Below are positions 34,614 through 44,306 of a stretch of 64,000 bases of DNA, in pieces. This stretch comes from SCBR16-9 sp964537975 (lineage in GTDB: Bacteria > Hydrogenedentota > Hydrogenedentia > Hydrogenedentales > SCBR16-9), in the NCBI GenBank assembly GCA_964537975.1, contig CAZIDP010000018.1:1-64000 (forward strand). The letters run 5' to 3'. The notes beneath the pieces are model-generated. The model saw nothing but the letters and a program-made list of their open reading frames with translations, was not told the DNA's origin and made no database searches. A program made the translations under genes and the position numbers. The first letter of the stretch is position 1, and every line of letters starts with the position of its first letter.

Positions 34614-34944
34614 ACTCGAGTCTCCTCCATTTCATAAATTACCGTTTTTCCGGCTCGCCTCTTGTCCCGGAGAGCAGAAGGACCATGATAACATAATGCA
34701 CACCTGAGCAAAATGTTGTCCACAGGGTTGTTCAGACTCCAAACCATAACCTTCGGTATCATCGGCGACCACGTGTCAGAATCTAATAATGTTTGGTTTA
34801 TAATCCTGTATTCACCAAAATGCAGGGTAGGCCTTGAATCATGCTAAAATGCAGCAAGTCGCGTGAAATTGCCTGGCATTGAAATCATGGCATGATTGGA
34901 AAGATTATTTCAGCGATATAGTGTGTGCTTATGGAGGCCAATAT
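34614..34944. other. divergent intergenic region
   Basis: It lies between the VCBS gene and the PocR/AraC regulator gene and should hold both promoters. No convincing -35/-10 pair or palindrome is picked out by eye. The frame of the regulator extends to 34879, but only with a TTG and without a ribosome site. Confidence 0.45.
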
Positions 34945-35775
34945 ATGCTGCAAGCGGTATTGACAGAGAGTGTTAAACGTATTCTTGATCAATTCAGAGA
35001 ATGCTTTGGCATTCGCATTGTGTTTTATGACGCCAACAAGCAACTGTTGAAATCGGGCTTGGACCAGCCGGACTGTAGCTATTGTCAGGCTATCCAGAAA
35101 CTATATGGACCTGAACGGTGCATGGCCGATAACGAGTGTGGCCGAAGCCGTGCCGTTGACACGGGAGCACTCACGATATATCAATGTCACGCGGGCTTTA
35201 TCGAGGCCATTTTACCCATCTACGAACATGGTTGTCTTCTGGGTTTCGCCATGATTGGGCAAATTCGCACAAAGCGGCAGGTACCAATTGCAATCTTGCG
35301 CGACTGGAAAAAGCAGTATAACAATGACGCATTGCGAAAAGCCTTTTTTGCCAAGGACTTTGTTTCAGCGAAACGTTTGGATTCGATACTGTCCCTGTTT
35401 TCTATATGTGTTGAACATGTCATCAAAAACCACCTGGTAAAGCTGCGGATAGATTCCAATCTCGTGCATGTTTTGGAATACATGCGGCAGCATGTCTATG
35501 AATCCTATACCCTGCAAGACGTCGCAACCCATTTTAATCGCAGCTCCTATGCACTGTCACATGCGTTTTCCCGCCAATTGGGACAATCCTTCAAGCAAGT
35601 GTATATCGAAATGAAGCTGAATGCCGCAGAAGAATTAATGCGGGACAAGCCGGAATTGACCGTTACAGAAGTAGCGGATCAAATGGGATATGATGACCCG
35701 TTTTATTTTTCACGGTTGTTCAGTAAGCACCGCCATATCCCACCAAGCAAGTTCCTGGAAAAGCTGCGCTCCTAA
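34945..35775 (+). CDS. AraC-family regulator with PocR sensory domain
   Basis: About 276 residues from ATG 34945, chosen for GGAGG seven bases upstream. The N-terminal ~160 residues form a PocR-type domain, shown by its Cys cluster (CSYCQAI, GPERCMADNECGR, IYQCHAGF) that marks this hydrocarbon/small-molecule or metal-linked sensor. The C-terminal ~100 residues are the double helix-turn-helix of AraC (YTLQDVATHFNRSSYALSHAFSRQLGQSFKQVYIEMKLNAA.. and VTEVADQMGYDDPFYFSRLFSKH). It should activate a nearby catabolic operon in response to a small ligand; the aminotransferase-isomerase-symporter genes directly downstream in the same direction are the obvious targets. Confidence 0.92.
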   Translation: MLQAVLTESVKRILDQFRECFGIRIVFYDANKQLLKSGLDQPDCSYCQAIQKLYGPERCMADNECGRSRAVDTGALTIYQCHAGFIEAILPIYEHGCLLGFAMIGQIRTKRQVPIAILRDWKKQYNNDALRKAFFAKDFVSAKRLDSILSLFSICVEHVIKNHLVKLRIDSNLVHVLEYMRQHVYESYTLQDVATHFNRSSYALSHAFSRQLGQSFKQVYIEMKLNAAEELMRDKPELTVTEVADQMGYDDPFYFSRLFSKHRHIPPSKFLEKLRS

Positions 35776-36137
35776 GCGCCAAGTGAGTTCCCTTCCCGCG
35801 CCTCTCCCCCATGTGTTCCAGAGTCTGCAAGCCTATGCCTTGCAGTCTTATGAGCAGGTTGATTCCCCCATAAAATTGCTAAACCGCCGAAGATATCTGA
35901 ATGTTCCGGTATTTTTTCACCCCAAAATGGCAAGAAAGTCCATGCGAATTTAGAGAAATGCTATGGTCTTTGGTATGCCGTCAGGTTACAATTCAACAGC
36001 TTCAGGAGCTATTACGAGGTTTGGCAGCTTTGTATTGGTGTTGTCTCAAGTTGATATGAAAACTTGGAAGAAAATTTACAGTAAATTTTCAGTAGTAGTT
36101 CGTCGGCATCACCTGCCGATTAGAATGGGAGATTATA
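35776..36137. other. intergenic region upstream of the catabolic operon
   Basis: No supported gene. GGGAG at about 36126-36130 is the ribosome site of the DegT-type gene. An operator for the PocR/AraC regulator is expected here but none can be identified without comparison. Confidence 0.45.
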
Positions 36138-37484
36138 ATGAGCTTAACACAACAAGTAACGGAAAAGTTGGCAATAGATGGCGGGACGCCCGCCGTTCCT
36201 GAGATGGAACCATTGCGGACGAAGATCGGAGCAGAAGAGCTCTGGGAAATTGTCAACATGTGGGATTTCAGCGATGATCGGAAAGAACGTATCAAGGAGT
36301 TGATCCTGGGTGATGATGCTATCAAAGGCCCACATCTGTTTCGGTACTACAACCCAAAACCCAGCCGGGTGGCCGCCGCGGAAGAGGCCATGAAAAAAAT
36401 GGTTGGAGTGGACTATTGCCTGGCGACAAACTCATGCACGTCAGCGCTGGTAGCTGCTTACCGTGCTTTGGGTATTGGAGCAGGCGATGAAATCATTGTT
36501 CCTGCATACACCTTCTTTGCCTCAGCGGCTACGGTCGTCGCATCCAATGCGATACCTGTTATTGTCGATGTTGATGAAACGCTCAACATGGACCCGGAAG
36601 CGATTGAAAAGGGTATCACCAAGCGCACCAAAGCAATATTGCCCGTTCACATGCGAGGCGCCCCAGCCGCTATGGATGCGATCATGGATGTCGCAAACAG
36701 GCATGGCATACCGGTGATTGAGGATGTGGCGCAGGCTGGTGGTGGCTCCTATCAGGGCAAAGCTTTGGGCAGCATCGGAACTATGGGGTGTTTCAGCTTC
36801 GATTATTACAAGGTATTGGTAAGCGGTGAAGGCGGTTTCATCACCACCAATGATGAGTGGCTATTCACCCGAGCGCAAAGCTGGCATGATTGTGCCGCAT
36901 GTTGGCGACCTGATCGATTTGCGAAGGAGCAACGAGACGGAGAACTGTTCTGCGGTGAAAACTACCGGATGAGTGAGCTGGAAGGGGCCGTCGCCTTGGC
37001 GCAAATCCGACGAGCGGATGAAATTCTGGCGGCGCACCGTCACGCCAAGGCCCGAATCAAAGCGGGCATTGAAGATTTCCCGGGCTTAGAGTACCGGAAA
37101 TTAACGGATTCTAAAGGAGACACGGGAATCTGCCTGGTAATGTTTTTGCCGAATGCTGCCCTGACCGAAAAAGCACTGCATGCCTTACAGGCAGAAGGGG
37201 TGCCTGTTGGTGGTGTATACGACAAGAAAGTCCGGGATTGGCACATCTACAAGTATTGGGAACACATTCTTGAGAAGAAAAGTGTCGCGTCTGACAACCT
37301 GCCCTGGAGTGCGGTGCCAAACTCAGAGTTGCCCAAGTACTCTCTGGATATGTGCCCTCGTACCTTGGATTTGTTGTCCAGATCGTTGTTGCTGGATGTA
37401 GATAGTACACTCCGTGACAGTGACTGTGACGCTATCGCCGCAGGCATAAACAAGGTGTTCCGCGTAGTTCTGGGCAATCAATAA
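36138..37484 (+). CDS. DegT/DnrJ/EryC1/StrS-family PLP enzyme
   Basis: A 448-residue PLP-dependent enzyme of the sugar aminotransferase family. The PLP site is visible: VPAYTFFASAATVVASNAIPV, IEDVAQAGGGSYQGKALGSIG (Asp and the Gln at the usual His position), and the Schiff-base Lys in CFSFDYYKVLVSGEGGF. These enzymes transaminate keto sugars using glutamate or glutamine, or occasionally dehydrate amino sugars. The start ATG has GGGAG seven bases upstream. It is followed after 28 bases by the isomerase gene, then by a symporter gene, so a catabolic rather than an antibiotic or O-antigen role seems likely; the substrate is not known. Confidence 0.9.
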   Translation: MSLTQQVTEKLAIDGGTPAVPEMEPLRTKIGAEELWEIVNMWDFSDDRKERIKELILGDDAIKGPHLFRYYNPKPSRVAAAEEAMKKMVGVDYCLATNSCTSALVAAYRALGIGAGDEIIVPAYTFFASAATVVASNAIPVIVDVDETLNMDPEAIEKGITKRTKAILPVHMRGAPAAMDAIMDVANRHGIPVIEDVAQAGGGSYQGKALGSIGTMGCFSFDYYKVLVSGEGGFITTNDEWLFTRAQSWHDCAACWRPDRFAKEQRDGELFCGENYRMSELEGAVALAQIRRADEILAAHRHAKARIKAGIEDFPGLEYRKLTDSKGDTGICLVMFLPNAALTEKALHALQAEGVPVGGVYDKKVRDWHIYKYWEHILEKKSVASDNLPWSAVPNSELPKYSLDMCPRTLDLLSRSLLLDVDSTLRDSDCDAIAAGINKVFRVVLGNQ

Positions 37485-37511
37485 CTGCTATTTTATGTAA
37501 GGAGTTTCCGG

Positions 37512-38345
37512 ATGATACTGCTAGATGTATGTATAGAGCCGCTGTTTACCAATCTTCCAGCCGAAGAGCGGATAGCCCGAATTGGGGCATGTGGCTTCAA
37601 GGCGGTGGAGATGTGGTTGCATGATGCTGGCTTTGATGGCAATGGCTTTACCGCGACCCCACGAGACCCCAAGGCGATTAAACAAGCCTGCGACGCCGCA
37701 GGCATTACACTCAACAACATCGTGATCAATCCCCCTGACGATGGCAGCATTGGTGGCGCGCCAGTACTTGCTGAAACACATGGGAAATACCTGGAACGTG
37801 TCGAAGCAGCCATAACCTTTGCGAAAGCTGCGGGCTGTCATAAAGCCATTACCTGTGGTGGCGACATTCAACCCGGCATGTCGCGTGAAGCCATGCGTGC
37901 AACCATTCAGGAAGCCCTGGCCAAGGCTGCAAAGATCGCAGAAATGAATGACTTTACTTTGTTGCTGGAGCCACTGAATTCACGTCATGACCATATCGGC
38001 TATTTTCTGGACAGCTCTGAAGATGCCGCGGCCATGGTTGAGGAAATCAACAGCCCCAACTTGCGTTTGCTCTTTGATGTGTACCACATGCAGATAATGG
38101 AAGGTGATGTCGCTGAGCACATTCAAGCCAGTAAAAAGCTCATTGCCCATTACCATTCAGCCGCAGTGCCAGGACGCGGTGAACACGATCATGGTGAGCT
38201 GGATTACCTGTACATCTTGCAAGTTATAGCGGAAACAGGTTATGAAGGTTGTTTCGGTCTGGAATACTTTCCAACGATGCCGGATCATGAAGCTTCACTG
38301 AAACGCATACGAACCCACCTGCTCAAATCGGGGGTGTGCGATTGA
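37512..38345 (+). CDS. sugar isomerase/epimerase, hydroxypyruvate-isomerase-like
   Basis: A 277-residue TIM-barrel protein of the AP-endonuclease-2/xylose-isomerase-like superfamily. Visible features are the early ARIGACGFKAVEMWL, LLLEPLNSRHDHIGYFLDSS (metal-site Glu and the NSRxDH-type loop found in hydroxypyruvate isomerases), LLFDVYHMQIMEGDV (Asp-x-x-His) and AAVPGRGEHDHGELDY. A divalent metal should be bound. It interconverts small hydroxy-keto/aldose compounds in the cytosol. AAGGAG precedes the ATG by seven bases. The gene is in the operon started by the DegT-type gene. Confidence 0.88.
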   Translation: MILLDVCIEPLFTNLPAEERIARIGACGFKAVEMWLHDAGFDGNGFTATPRDPKAIKQACDAAGITLNNIVINPPDDGSIGGAPVLAETHGKYLERVEAAITFAKAAGCHKAITCGGDIQPGMSREAMRATIQEALAKAAKIAEMNDFTLLLEPLNSRHDHIGYFLDSSEDAAAMVEEINSPNLRLLFDVYHMQIMEGDVAEHIQASKKLIAHYHSAAVPGRGEHDHGELDYLYILQVIAETGYEGCFGLEYFPTMPDHEASLKRIRTHLLKSGVCD

Positions 38346-38543
38346 GCTCCTATTGAATTATTGTAATACCTATACATATGCATGGTCGTACACTGGTACG
38401 ATCATGCCTATGTGATCAGACACGGCACAAGGCGTGGCGAACTGCCTGGTATCGGGCAGTACAGTTACCAGATATTTTATTTCGTTGTATGAAATGCTTT
38501 AATAGTCAAGTTGTTTATAAGAGCGATCATGGGAGTATTTCTC

Positions 38544-40157
38544 GTGCAGGACACAGCAGCGTTTACCTTAAATACTATCGACATAGCATTAATTGTGATT
38601 TCTGTGCTGTTGATAGTCTCGATTGGATTATGGGCTTCTCGAAACCAGGGCAGAAGTTCACGGGACTATTTTCTGGCATCTGGCAGCCTTCCCTGGTATA
38701 TCATTGGCGCCGCATTTGTCTCGACCAGTGTTTCCAGTGAACAAATCGTGGGTACGGTGGGGCAAGCGTATCAGCACGGGATGGGCGTCGCCAACTGGGA
38801 GTGGTGGTTCTTGCCGGTCTATACCATCCTGATTGCTATTTTCATTCCAATTTACCTGAGGAACCAGATCACCACCGTACCGGAATTACTGAGCAGGCGC
38901 TTCAGTTCTTCCTGTGGTGCCATCTATACCTATGTGATGTTGTTTGCCTATGTATTTATCTTCCTGGTTCCCGTCCTTTATGGGGGGAGCCTGGCATTAT
39001 CCACACTGACGGGCTGGGAACAGTGGATGGTGCTATGGGGCATGGTGCTGCTGGTTTCCGTATACACGGTTAAAGGCGGATTGATGTCGGTGGTATGGAC
39101 CGATGCTGTGCAATGCATAATGCTGGTGGGTGGTGGCCTCATACTTTTCTTTGTTTCATTGAACCACATTCCCGGAGGATGGTCAGCAATGGTTGAAGCG
39201 AACCCTGAACGCTTTCACCTCTACCGTCCCCCCGGAGATGAATTGGCACCATTTCTCGGAATTCTTGCGGGTACCCTGGGACTCTTCACCTTTTATTCCG
39301 CCACCAATCAGGTGATGGTACAGCGCATCCTTGGCGCACGATCGCGGTGGGACGGTATTATGGGGATTATTTTCGCGGGATTCATCAATCTTCTCCGTCC
39401 CCTGGTAACTTGTTTCCTGGGCTTCATCGTGTACCATTGGATTCATGAAATGAACCAGGCAGCACCGTTGGAAAATGTCGATTTGGCATTTCCGTTTGCA
39501 TTGCAGAATTTTGCCCCGGCCTGGGGGTTGCGTGGTATTGTCCTGGTCGGATTCCTGGCAGCAGTTATGTCGACCATGAGTGGCCTGACAAATTCCACCT
39601 CCACGATTTTCTCAATGGATGTCTACAAGAAGCTGATCAACCCGGAGGCAAAAGACAAAACGCTGGTATTGGTAGGACGCATTTCCGCCTTCAGTGCTTT
39701 GTTTATAGCGGCGCTGATCGCACCAAGCGTTGAACGCTTTGGAGGCATCTTCCCCTACTTTCAGACTGGAATTACGTTTATCGCGACCCCGATTATGGCC
39801 GTTATCTTCCTGGGGGTACTCTGGAAAAGAGCCACTGCGCAAGGCGCTCTGGCAGGCTTGTTGGTTGGTATCACAACCACGGCCATCCTTTTGGCAATGG
39901 TCGTTCTCAGGATTGAGTTGGGAATGCACTGGCTGTATGTGGCCTTTTTTCAGGAAATACTTGTCGTTGTTGTAGTTATTGCTGTATCGCTGTGTACCCC
40001 GGCACCCACACGAGAACAATGGGAACCCTTCCTGTGGCGACCCGCCTTTCTATTCGAACATATCGCTGTTGAGAAGAAGCCCTGGTATAAGCGCCTGCTA
40101 CTTTGGTATCTTCTATTGGGTATTTTCTGGGTTTCAATCTATTGGTATTTCTGGTAA
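38544..40157 (+). CDS. sodium:solute symporter (SSS family)
   Basis: About 537 residues of the SSS/SGLT family. Thirteen to fourteen hydrophobic segments are recognisable, including IALIVISVLLIVSIGLWASR, SVSSEQIVGTVGQAYQHG (the SSS sodium-site helix), YLRNQITTVPELLSRRF and GLTNSTSTIFSMDVYKKLI. The start is uncertain: GTG 38544 has GGGAG eight bases upstream and gives a proper first helix, ATG 38529 and TTG 38511 are alternatives. It should import a sugar or organic acid with Na+ across the inner membrane, fitting the surrounding enzyme genes. It lies about 200 bases after the isomerase gene. Confidence 0.92.
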   Translation: MQDTAAFTLNTIDIALIVISVLLIVSIGLWASRNQGRSSRDYFLASGSLPWYIIGAAFVSTSVSSEQIVGTVGQAYQHGMGVANWEWWFLPVYTILIAIFIPIYLRNQITTVPELLSRRFSSSCGAIYTYVMLFAYVFIFLVPVLYGGSLALSTLTGWEQWMVLWGMVLLVSVYTVKGGLMSVVWTDAVQCIMLVGGGLILFFVSLNHIPGGWSAMVEANPERFHLYRPPGDELAPFLGILAGTLGLFTFYSATNQVMVQRILGARSRWDGIMGIIFAGFINLLRPLVTCFLGFIVYHWIHEMNQAAPLENVDLAFPFALQNFAPAWGLRGIVLVGFLAAVMSTMSGLTNSTSTIFSMDVYKKLINPEAKDKTLVLVGRISAFSALFIAALIAPSVERFGGIFPYFQTGITFIATPIMAVIFLGVLWKRATAQGALAGLLVGITTTAILLAMVVLRIELGMHWLYVAFFQEILVVVVVIAVSLCTPAPTREQWEPFLWRPAFLFEHIAVEKKPWYKRLLLWYLLLGIFWVSIYWYFW

Positions 40158-40237
40158 TAAAGTACTGTTCAGTATTTCTCCTGGTGTCCCGATCTATTCG
40201 CATGAAACTGATGAACGAAAGTTGAAGAGGATATATT

Positions 40238-40960
40238 ATGCGCGTTTTAGCATTCAGTCCACATCCCGATGATGTTGAAATACTCTGTTCTGGTACCCTG
40301 GCTAAATATGCGGCAGCCGGGCACCAGGTGGGCATTGCTTATGTCACGAATGGAAATGTTGGGTCGCCCACATTATCCAAAGTGGATATTGCAGCCATTC
40401 GGAAACAGGAGTCCGAACAGGCCGCTGCTGTGTTGGGCGCTGACTTCTTCTGGATGGGATATGAGGATGAGTTTTTGTATGACACCAGGGATGTGCGATT
40501 GCATTTCATCGAACTAATCCGTCAGTTCGAACCGGACCTAGTATTGTGCCCAGACAAAGACAATGACTACCATCCCGATCATACCCGCACAGGTCAGATT
40601 GTTTGGGACACACACATAATGGCGACTGTACCCAACATTGAAACCAATACGAAACCCTGCAAGAAAATTCACGAAGTATGGTATTACGATACCATAGCCG
40701 GAATTAATTTTCTTCCAGAATACTACATCGATATCAGCAAGTATTGGGAGCAAAAAATAGCTATGTTAAATTGTCATGTCAGCCAGAACGACTGGTTGAA
40801 TGACCAATACCATACCGAGCTACGGAATTACGCAGAAACGCAATCCAAATTCCGAGGTTTTCAGTCGAGCTGTGCATACGCAGAAGCATTCAAGCGTCCA
40901 AAGTTTTTCCCGATGCCCGTTTTGGAAAACGGATTGTTACCGGGAGCAGTTTTGGTGTGA
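40238..40960 (+). CDS. PIG-L/LmbE-family deacetylase
   Basis: A 240-residue zinc-dependent N-deacetylase. The metal motif HPDD appears in AFSPHPDDVEILCSG, and the third ligand region as DYHPDHTRTGQIVWD. The family removes N-acetyl from N-acetylglucosaminyl compounds or similar molecules. GAGGA lies six bases before ATG. Its last codon overlaps the next gene (GTGA). In this cluster it would deacetylate an imported N-acylated amino sugar; that link is inferred from neighbours. Confidence 0.92.
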   Translation: MRVLAFSPHPDDVEILCSGTLAKYAAAGHQVGIAYVTNGNVGSPTLSKVDIAAIRKQESEQAAAVLGADFFWMGYEDEFLYDTRDVRLHFIELIRQFEPDLVLCPDKDNDYHPDHTRTGQIVWDTHIMATVPNIETNTKPCKKIHEVWYYDTIAGINFLPEYYIDISKYWEQKIAMLNCHVSQNDWLNDQYHTELRNYAETQSKFRGFQSSCAYAEAFKRPKFFPMPVLENGLLPGAVLV

Positions 40961-41760
40961 ACGCGGCATGGTATAAGCTGGGTCTCTTTCAACTCAAGAT
41001 GGAAAAAGACATCGGCGCCAAGGTGTTGGAAATCACGCACGCAGCGCTATCGCGCAACCTGCTCTTTGAGCCTGCGGTACCTTTCCAGGTGGAAAGTAAA
41101 CCCAATGCATGTTATGCTCTTGCAGGCTGGGATGAAATGTGTCCAACGCTTGCTGAAGCATCCAGCATGCCCCGATTTGGCCTTGCATGGACCGCCCCGG
41201 TGAAGACTCAAGTGAATGAGACAGCCCTGTCAACTGAATGGAACATTCCTGATTTAATAATGGAACGCAAGATAGCGTCACGCGACAATGCGCTTGAAAT
41301 GCATTATCGTTTTATTAATCAGAGCGATCAATCTATCCCCTTTTTATGGGCCGGACATATTATATTTCCAGTGGATGGATTGTTGTATGTCACGCTACAA
41401 GGGCGGCAACGGATACCCGGACCGGGATGCGACATTAATAACTTAAAGCAGCATATCGCCGATGACGTAGAAAGTTTACGGATTGATTCATTTACCAATA
41501 TCGGTAAAAGCTGGAAGTTTTTTGTTTCTGTCACGGATACGGCATGCCTGGTGTATGAAGACTGTACATTATCGGTAACAACAAATACCGGTTGGCTGGG
41601 AATTTTCTTGAATCGAGGCAATTTTGGTCCCCCTTGTATAGGCATCGAGCCTACCTCCTGCCCCACAGACAGTGCCGATGAATCAACCTTATTGCTTCCC
41701 GGTACAACCAGGGAGGTGTCTTGGTCGTTACAAGTAGATGTTGCCAGTAATACTGCATGA
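40957..41760 (+). CDS. galactose-mutarotase-like (aldose 1-epimerase-related) protein
   Basis: A 267-residue protein beginning with GTG 40957 that overlaps the PIG-L stop codon, so translation is coupled. The mutarotase superfamily is suggested by GWDEMCPTL and by the ending CIGIEPTSCPTDSADES..LLPGTTREVSWSL. The central catalytic His pair is not obvious to me. These proteins equilibrate sugar anomers or bind sugars. It closes the catabolic operon; downstream sequence becomes AT-rich at once. Confidence 0.75.
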   Translation: MNAAWYKLGLFQLKMEKDIGAKVLEITHAALSRNLLFEPAVPFQVESKPNACYALAGWDEMCPTLAEASSMPRFGLAWTAPVKTQVNETALSTEWNIPDLIMERKIASRDNALEMHYRFINQSDQSIPFLWAGHIIFPVDGLLYVTLQGRQRIPGPGCDINNLKQHIADDVESLRIDSFTNIGKSWKFFVSVTDTACLVYEDCTLSVTTNTGWLGIFLNRGNFGPPCIGIEPTSCPTDSADESTLLLPGTTREVSWSLQVDVASNTA

Positions 41761-41986
41761 CATTCAGCTAACAATTGAGCAAAGACACTGTTACATACCA
41801 TCAATTGAATGCGGCATCATATCATTGGACAAATCAGCAACCTTTATATCATTCTGGGTTCTGCTGTGAAAAACTCCGACCAAATCATTTTACTTTGGGG
41901 CATAGGGTGCTGATTGAAAGGTACAGTAACGAGATGAAAATGTACTGTGGTTCATTGCACTAGAGTATAAAAAAGAATATATTAAT

Positions 41987-42583
41987 TCATTTATCCGTAT
42001 TTATTTTTATACCATAAGTTTCAATGGTGTGTATTTTGATTATATCATTTTCGAGTTCACACTTATATTCAACTGGTAATAGTAATATTTTTATCCATTT
42101 TTTTATTTTTGGAAATACTATTTTATTACCTGATGCTTCGATAATTTGTTCTGCAATTGAATACCCTGAATTTGGACTATACAAAACATGATTCCAAGAC
42201 AAATCTAGTTTCTTATCTTGGAATATTAATATGTTAAATGGTCCACTAATTATTAAATTACTTATTTCTGACCATAAAAAATATTTATCTGTAAATAAAC
42301 CTATTTTGTGAATACCAATTTTATCTACAATATAAATTGGATAATAGATTGATATTAAAAATATAACAAATATAGTTGTAAATAAAATCATTACTAATGG
42401 AATGATATATTTTATAATTACAGAATCAAATAAACTAAATATTTCTTCATACAAAAATATAATCATAAATGTTGATGCTAATAAATAGAAGCAACATGCA
42501 ATAACATTTGATAGAAAAACAATACCGGATACGGTTAATATCTGTTTGTTTTCATTAATCGAGCGTACTTTTAAGTACTTCAT
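41987..42583 (-). CDS. AT-rich membrane protein, unknown
   Basis: A 198-residue protein with two strong transmembrane segments (VIACCFYLLASTFMIIFLY and VMILFTTIFVIFLISIYY) followed by a soluble part with IYIVDKIGIHKIGLF..KYFLWSEISNLIISG, which resembles bacterial PH-like domains found behind paired helices. Base composition is far more AT-rich than in the chromosomal genes to the left. It forms the first of a run of minus-strand genes of similar composition. Origin by transfer is likely; function unknown. Confidence 0.65.
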   Translation of the reverse strand: MKYLKVRSINENKQILTVSGIVFLSNVIACCFYLLASTFMIIFLYEEIFSLFDSVIIKYIIPLVMILFTTIFVIFLISIYYPIYIVDKIGIHKIGLFTDKYFLWSEISNLIISGPFNILIFQDKKLDLSWNHVLYSPNSGYSIAEQIIEASGNKIVFPKIKKWIKILLLPVEYKCELENDIIKIHTIETYGIKINTDK

Positions 42584-42623
42584 TTAAGAATGCCCCAAAG
42601 AATTTTTATAGAACATATATCAA

Positions 42624-43001
42624 CTAATTTACTAACTGCTCCCAACCATGTTCAAGATTAAACTGATAGATGATTCCCAATTCAGACTCACGTGTTTTCC
42701 ATATACCATTTTGGAAATCTGGAGCTTCCATTACAGGTATATATGTATTTTCTATTGCTATCCACCAAACGCATGGTTCTTCTGGATTACATTCTGAGTA
42801 GGCATCTATCCGTCCATTGTGATTGTAATCGAAATAGCTGAATTGTGTATCATGACTTTCATCAGTGCCTATCAGACCCAATTCACCATAATACTTTCCA
42901 TCATTGCCTTCAAATCTACTCATTTTTATGATCTGCTTTTCATCCTTGTAGATATAGATATTGCGTTCAATCGTATCATCATACACAATTTGATGCCTCA
43001 C
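42624..43001 (-). CDS. unknown protein, probably 5'-truncated
   Basis: A 125-residue frame starting with GTG and lacking a signal peptide or clear ribosome site. The same frame is open 19 further codons upstream, back to a TAA, with plausible protein sequence (LEPLLHDITVRHQIVYDD). The original start may therefore be lost. FDYNHNGRIDA looks like a calcium-binding dockerin/EF-hand-type loop. Composition is AT-rich like its neighbours. No family recognised. Confidence 0.5.
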   Translation of the reverse strand: MRHQIVYDDTIERNIYIYKDEKQIIKMSRFEGNDGKYYGELGLIGTDESHDTQFSYFDYNHNGRIDAYSECNPEEPCVWWIAIENTYIPVMEAPDFQNGIWKTRESELGIIYQFNLEHGWEQLVN

Positions 43002-43057
43002 GGTGATGTCGTGGAGAAGTGGCTCAAGTTGACTATATTAAAAGCAGATACAGTATG

Positions 43058-43474
43058 CTATTCCAAAAATAAATCCGGTGGCGCCCCTGGAGGTGGTGGT
43101 CTGTCATCTTGCCCCACGACATCAAGTGCTTGTATCTTAAGGTAAGCTACTTTTCCTTCTGAAATACCGATACGAAGATACCAATTGCTTACATTAAGTT
43201 TTAAAGGGGTGCGACACAATATTTCATACGTATCGCCTTCACTATTATCGGGTGTATAAGTAGTAAAATCTAATAGTTCATATTCGTCTGGAACAAGTAA
43301 TGAATTAACAAATTCCTCTGTATCTCCAATTGTGATGCTGTTCCGAATCTTTAACAATTGCTCCTGCGCCAACATGTGCTTCTGTTGAATAGATAACACT
43401 AATTTATATCCTGGCCATAAAGCGATCACTAGTATCAAACACAATATCAAGATTACTATTTTTTTTGATAACAT
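43058..43474 (-). CDS. small membrane-anchored protein, unknown
   Basis: About 138 residues from ATG 43474 (MLSKKIVILILCLILVIALW), a strong N-terminal membrane helix or uncleaved signal. The rest is soluble and ends in a proline-rich tail DDRPPPPGAPPDLFLE. A TTG twelve bases upstream is an alternative start. No family recognised. It belongs to the AT-rich minus-strand run. Confidence 0.6.
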   Translation of the reverse strand: MLSKKIVILILCLILVIALWPGYKLVLSIQQKHMLAQEQLLKIRNSITIGDTEEFVNSLLVPDEYELLDFTTYTPDNSEGDTYEILCRTPLKLNVSNWYLRIGISEGKVAYLKIQALDVVGQDDRPPPPGAPPDLFLE

Positions 43475-43582
43475 AATTTTGTCCAAATACCAAGTTTATG
43501 GGATCACTCCTGTATATTGCACAGTCAAATTGCTGAATTACATGGATTCCCATCATTTTTGCCAGATTTACATATTGTTTTC

Positions 43583-44161
43583 TTATTGTGGTAGTAATTG
43601 AAGAATCTTCTTGTCCATTTTCAAAACATCATCAGGGGTTATACTTTCTAAATCATCTGCATGTATTGTAACTAAAGGATAACCGTCTTCTGAAACATTA
43701 AAATAGGGATGAATTCCCGATAAGACATGCGCAGGTACAATGCTCATAAAGAATTTCTGGTTGGGTTGTGATGGAAGTGTTTTCCAATCTGTGCGACCAA
43801 AAATGCAGATAAGCCCCATGCTCCTGCTCCTGAATGATGGCATTACAATGACCTTTTTTTCACCAGGAGTAAAATGATACTCACAAGAATGAAATCCTCC
43901 GAGTCGTTCATAAATATATTTTTCACGTGAATTTCTAACATGCCATTTTCTGTCATTAAGATTAACGAATTCCACTATCAGATCATCATATGTCTGGTTT
44001 TCAAATTCAAAAACATAGAAAGCAGATGCAGGCTTAAATCCACTAACCTGATAAAGAGCGCTTCTCCAAATCCATGGAATATTATCGTATAAATACAAAC
44101 ACGATAGTAAGGTCATAAATCCGAATAGGAGAATTACTTTTTTTCGTTTCAAGAACATCAT
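43583..44161 (-). CDS. membrane-anchored protein, unknown
   Basis: About 192 residues from ATG 44161 (MMFLKRKKVILLFGFMTLLSCLYLY), an N-terminal helix after basic residues. The soluble part is beta-rich with FYVFEFENQTYDDLIVEFVNLNDRKW and conserved-looking SCEYHFTPGEKKVIVMPSF, like a small immunoglobulin-type fold. Export across the inner membrane is likely. Unknown function; composition matches the AT-rich island. Confidence 0.6.
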   Translation of the reverse strand: MMFLKRKKVILLFGFMTLLSCLYLYDNIPWIWRSALYQVSGFKPASAFYVFEFENQTYDDLIVEFVNLNDRKWHVRNSREKYIYERLGGFHSCEYHFTPGEKKVIVMPSFRSRSMGLICIFGRTDWKTLPSQPNQKFFMSIVPAHVLSGIHPYFNVSEDGYPLVTIHADDLESITPDDVLKMDKKILQLLPQ

Positions 44162-44306
44162 TTCATTTCCATGTGCTCCAGGGAGGTTAATAGTTGTAAA
44201 TATAACAATCAAAACATAGCAACTGTAGTGTCAATACAGAATGGAACAATATTATTAACAGAATTTAATGTCAAAACCGATCCTAATAAATTTGTTAAAA
44301 TTAGCT

